Shown here piece by piece: positions 5,346 to 6,863 of a stretch of 6,863 bases of DNA. The DNA comes from Lachnospiraceae bacterium (GTDB taxonomy: Bacteria > Bacillota > Clostridia > Lachnospirales > Lachnospiraceae). Every line of letters starts with the position of its first letter. Position 1 is the first letter of the stretch. The stretch spans positions 1-6,863 of the forward strand of contig CAAEEI010000149.1 of the NCBI GenBank assembly GCA_900754855.1, read 5' to 3'. A program made the position numbers and the translations under genes. Below the pieces are notes generated by a model that was given only the letters and a program-made list of their open reading frames with translations, did not search any database and was not told the origin of the DNA.

Positions 5346-6143
5346 TCAATCCGTATCTTCTTTCACCCAGGCAATTTTTCCGGTAAGAATATCTGCAATC
5401 CGGGTCACTACCGGTTTCATCAGTAAAAGGGCTTCTTCTCTGGTTTTTCCGGAGGCAGTCACCCGAATCAGCACGCCGTCTTCTTTGGCATAGGTCGCCA
5501 CTGTCGGATTCTCGCTATCCAGGATTTCTCCCAGAAGATCCGCAATCGGCGCTTCCCCTATCTCTCGCAGCGGAAGTTCATCCGGTCCTTTACATTTGAT
5601 ATTAATGGAAACAAAAACATGGTCGGATAGGCGGTTGATAAACAGTCGGCAGCATTCCGCCAGCACCACCTTCATCTCTTTAGGCGGTCCCGGAAGCATG
5701 ACGATTGCCTTATCTCCCTGAGCCATAATAATTCCCGGAGCAAGACCGGCAGGATTTTGCACTGCCAAAGAACCTTCCGGGATCAACGCCTGCTTTTTCT
5801 GGCTTTCTGTCATTTTGGTAATTCCGTAAGACTCCAGCCTGCTTCTTACATGCTCATAGGTCTTCTGATCAAAAATCAGTTCCTTACCAAAAAATGATGC
5901 CGCCACTTCTTTCGTCAGATCATCTTTCGTCGGTCCAAGTCCACCGGTCATAATAATCAGCTCTGAACGGCCAAGAGCCGCCTGCAGAACATTGGCCAGA
6001 CGTTCTTCGTTATCTCCCACCACCGTCTGATAATAGAGATCGATTCCCATTTTGGCCATTTCTCTGGAAATGTACTGGGCATTCGTATTCACGATATTTC
6101 CCAAAAGCAGTTCTGTACCAACACAAATAATCTCTGCTGTCAT
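5346..6143 (-). CDS. cinA: CinA-like protein, N-terminal MoCF domain only (no PncC domain)
   Basis: The protein (265 aa) matches the N-terminal part of CinA (competence/damage-inducible protein A). Residues 1-170 form the MoaB/MoCF-type domain: GTELLLG (9-15), TGGLGPTKDD (66-75), NPAGLAPG (130-137) and LPGPPKEMK (150-158). In full CinA proteins this domain has ADP-ribose pyrophosphatase activity. Residues about 175-255 form the small linking domain, with ENPTVATYAKEDGVLIRVTA. The usual C-terminal nicotinamide-nucleotide amidase (PncC) domain, which brings CinA to about 410-420 aa, is absent. The frame ends at EDTD just where the linker to it would begin, and none of the three downstream frames shows the PncC TAESCTGG motif. 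The start is the ATG at 6143, with GGGGAG 6 nt upstream. The 23 residues of open frame before it are unlike the family and overlap the promoter. Confidence 0.88.
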   Translation of the reverse strand: MTAEIICVGTELLLGNIVNTNAQYISREMAKMGIDLYYQTVVGDNEERLANVLQAALGRSELIIMTGGLGPTKDDLTKEVAASFFGKELIFDQKTYEHVRSRLESYGITKMTESQKKQALIPEGSLAVQNPAGLAPGIIMAQGDKAIVMLPGPPKEMKVVLAECCRLFINRLSDHVFVSINIKCKGPDELPLREIGEAPIADLLGEILDSENPTVATYAKEDGVLIRVTASGKTREEALLLMKPVVTRIADILTGKIAWVKEDTD

Positions 6144-6149
6144 CTTCCT

Positions 6150-6155
6150 CTCCCC
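6150..6155 (-). promoter_or_regulatory. Ribosome binding site that fixes the cinA start
   Basis: GGGGAG on the minus strand lies 6 nt before the ATG at 6143. The alternative start at 6212 lies within the -35 box of the cinA promoter, so it could not be transcribed from there. Confidence 0.8.
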
Positions 6156-6183
6156 TTTCTCTCTGCGATCAAAATTAATTTTT

Positions 6184-6212
6184 ATTATAGCAGACCTCAA
6201 TGTATACCGCAA
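6184..6212 (-). promoter_or_regulatory. Sigma-A type promoter of cinA (and perhaps the pot genes)
   Basis: The minus strand has a -35 TTGCGG (6207-6212), a 17-nt spacer and a perfect -10 TATAAT (6184-6189) preceded by TGC, an extended -10. The predicted start is near 6177, giving a leader of about 34 nt before cinA. This is the only clear vegetative promoter upstream of the cinA-pot-greA series. Confidence 0.75.
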
Positions 6213-6299
6213 GAGAATGCCGTCAGGATTTTTCCTGTGTTATTTCTTTGCTCACAGAAAGATTCCATAATTTTCTATGGGGCTATTCGTCCTTTCTCT

Positions 6300-6329
6300 G
6301 AATAATTTTTTACGTTTGCGTTCATCCTT
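6300..6329 (+). promoter_or_regulatory. Sigma-F/sigma-G type promoter of sigG
   Basis: GAATA (6300-6304, within TGAATA) is followed by an 18-nt spacer and CATCCTT (6323-6329). The B. subtilis sigma-G consensus is roughly GnATr-N18-CATnnTA, so only the last base differs, and sigma-F sites are similar. The predicted start near 6336 gives a leader of about 55 nt. No TTGACA/TATAAT-like pair is visible in this region on the plus strand. Forespore control of sigG by sigma-F, with sigma-G autoregulation, is established in B. subtilis; here it is inference. Confidence 0.5.
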
Positions 6330-6341
6330 TTATCAGACGTA

Positions 6342-6358
6342 ATCCTGCCGGACAGGAT
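6342..6358 (+). promoter_or_regulatory. Hairpin in the sigG mRNA leader
   Basis: ATCCTG (6342-6347) pairs perfectly with CAGGAT (6353-6358) around the loop CCGGA. It starts about 6 nt from the predicted 5' end and ends 21 nt before the AGGAGGG ribosome binding site. A leader hairpin that limits sigG translation has been reported in B. subtilis. Here the hairpin does not itself cover the ribosome binding site, so it may instead stabilise the 5' end. Confidence 0.45.
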
Positions 6359-6391
6359 ATTCTTTTCATTTTCAGCATCAGGAGGGTACAG

Positions 6392-6863
6392 ATGTTTCTT
6401 AACAAAGTGGAAATATGCGGAGTGAATACTTCGGAACTGCCTCTGCTTTCAGAGGACGAAAAAAATACCCTGTTCGAACGTATTGAACAGGGGGATGAAT
6501 CAGCCAGAGAAAAATATATTAAAGGAAATCTCCGTCTGGTTTTGAGTGTGATTCAACGTTTTTCCGGAAGTCATGAAAATGCTGACGACCTTTTTCAGGT
6601 GGGCTGCATCGGTCTCATGAAAGCCATTGACAACTTTGACCGATCACTGGATGTAAAATTTTCCACTTATGCCGTCCCCATGATTCTCGGCGAAGTTCGC
6701 CGTTATCTCCGGGATAATAACAGTATCCGGGTCAGCCGTTCTCTCCGGGATACTGCCTATAAGGCCATTTATGCGAAAGAACAGCTTTTAAAAACGATGG
6801 ACCGGGACCCCACCATTGAAGAAATTTCCCGGGAAATCCATCTTCCCGAGGAAGAAATCATCT
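6392..6863 (+). CDS. sigG: RNA polymerase sporulation sigma factor SigG (partial, 3' end outside window)
   Basis: The first 157 codons of sigma-G (SpoIIIG), the late forespore sigma factor that directs RNA polymerase to spore maturation genes. The N-terminus NKVEICGVNTSELPLL (4-19) is diagnostic: B. subtilis SigG begins almost the same way. Region 2 follows: GNLRLVLSVIQRF (45-57), DDLFQVGCIGLMKAIDNFD (2.2) and VKFSTYAVPMILGEVRRYLR (2.3-2.4, DNA melting and -10 recognition). IRVSRSLRD then leads into region 3. The full protein should be near 257 aa, so about 100 residues, including the -35 recognising region 4, lie beyond the edge. The ATG at 6392 has AGGAGGG 5 nt upstream. In many endospore formers sigG follows spoIIGA-sigE; here the upstream neighbour is divergent cinA. 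Confidence 0.96.
   Translation, partial: MFLNKVEICGVNTSELPLLSEDEKNTLFERIEQGDESAREKYIKGNLRLVLSVIQRFSGSHENADDLFQVGCIGLMKAIDNFDRSLDVKFSTYAVPMILGEVRRYLRDNNSIRVSRSLRDTAYKAIYAKEQLLKTMDRDPTIEEISREIHLPEEEII

Noticed and set aside
6144..6212. N-terminal extension of CinA by 23 residues
   Set aside because: Its start lies in the cinA -35 box, and the ATG at 6143 has a good ribosome binding site and matches the family start.
6224..6280. Two small hairpins (CAGGA/TCCTG at 6224-6237 and CCATA/TATGG at 6265-6280) between cinA and sigG
   Set aside because: Both have 5-bp stems with no T-tract and lie upstream of both predicted starts, so a transcript role is unlikely. They are compatible with chance.
1..6863. 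Search for CRISPR arrays, insertion sequences, toxin-antitoxin or defence genes
   Set aside because: No spaced direct repeats, transposase motifs, terminal repeats or defence domains were seen. The coding regions are ordinary chromosomal genes.

Overview
The window looks like the chromosome of a low-to-moderate GC, endospore-forming Clostridia, most likely of Lachnospiraceae type. The evidence is a sigma-G gene (endospore formers only), AGGAGG-type ribosome binding sites, TTGACA/TATAAT stable-RNA promoters with A-tracts, and a Gram-positive PotD with a lipobox. The genus call is inference. I saw no mobile element, CRISPR array or phage gene.

Layout. Positions 1-255 hold two tandem, very strong minus-strand promoters that fire out of the left edge, most likely into an rRNA operon lying outside the window. 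Just upstream of them on the same strand are an AT-rich terminator and two tRNA-Ser genes (GGA and TGA anticodons), with their own consensus promoter and a 39-nt A-rich purine tract behind it. Positions 469-920 have no intact gene. They hold the tRNA promoter, a 5'-truncated remnant of a GNAT acetyltransferase, and the probable greA terminator.

From 6143 down to 921 everything reads on the minus strand: cinA (N-terminal part only, no PncC amidase domain), then potA-potB-potC-potD, then greA. The pot genes overlap by 8, 7 and 4 nt, and potD starts with TTG inside a TTGA stop/start overlap. They encode a complete spermidine/putrescine ABC importer: ATPase, two permeases and a binding lipoprotein. 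greA follows after 17 nt and is probably co-transcribed. A cinA promoter is clear at 6184-6212. No convincing separate potA promoter was found, so read-through from cinA past a hairpin at 5271-5307 is possible.

The right end carries the first 157 codons of sigG on the plus strand, divergent from cinA. It has a sigma-F/G-like promoter and a small hairpin in the mRNA leader. The genes belong to known families. The points of interest are in the regulatory DNA, the domain-truncated CinA, the GNAT remnant and the placement of greA; I found no convincing new biological system.
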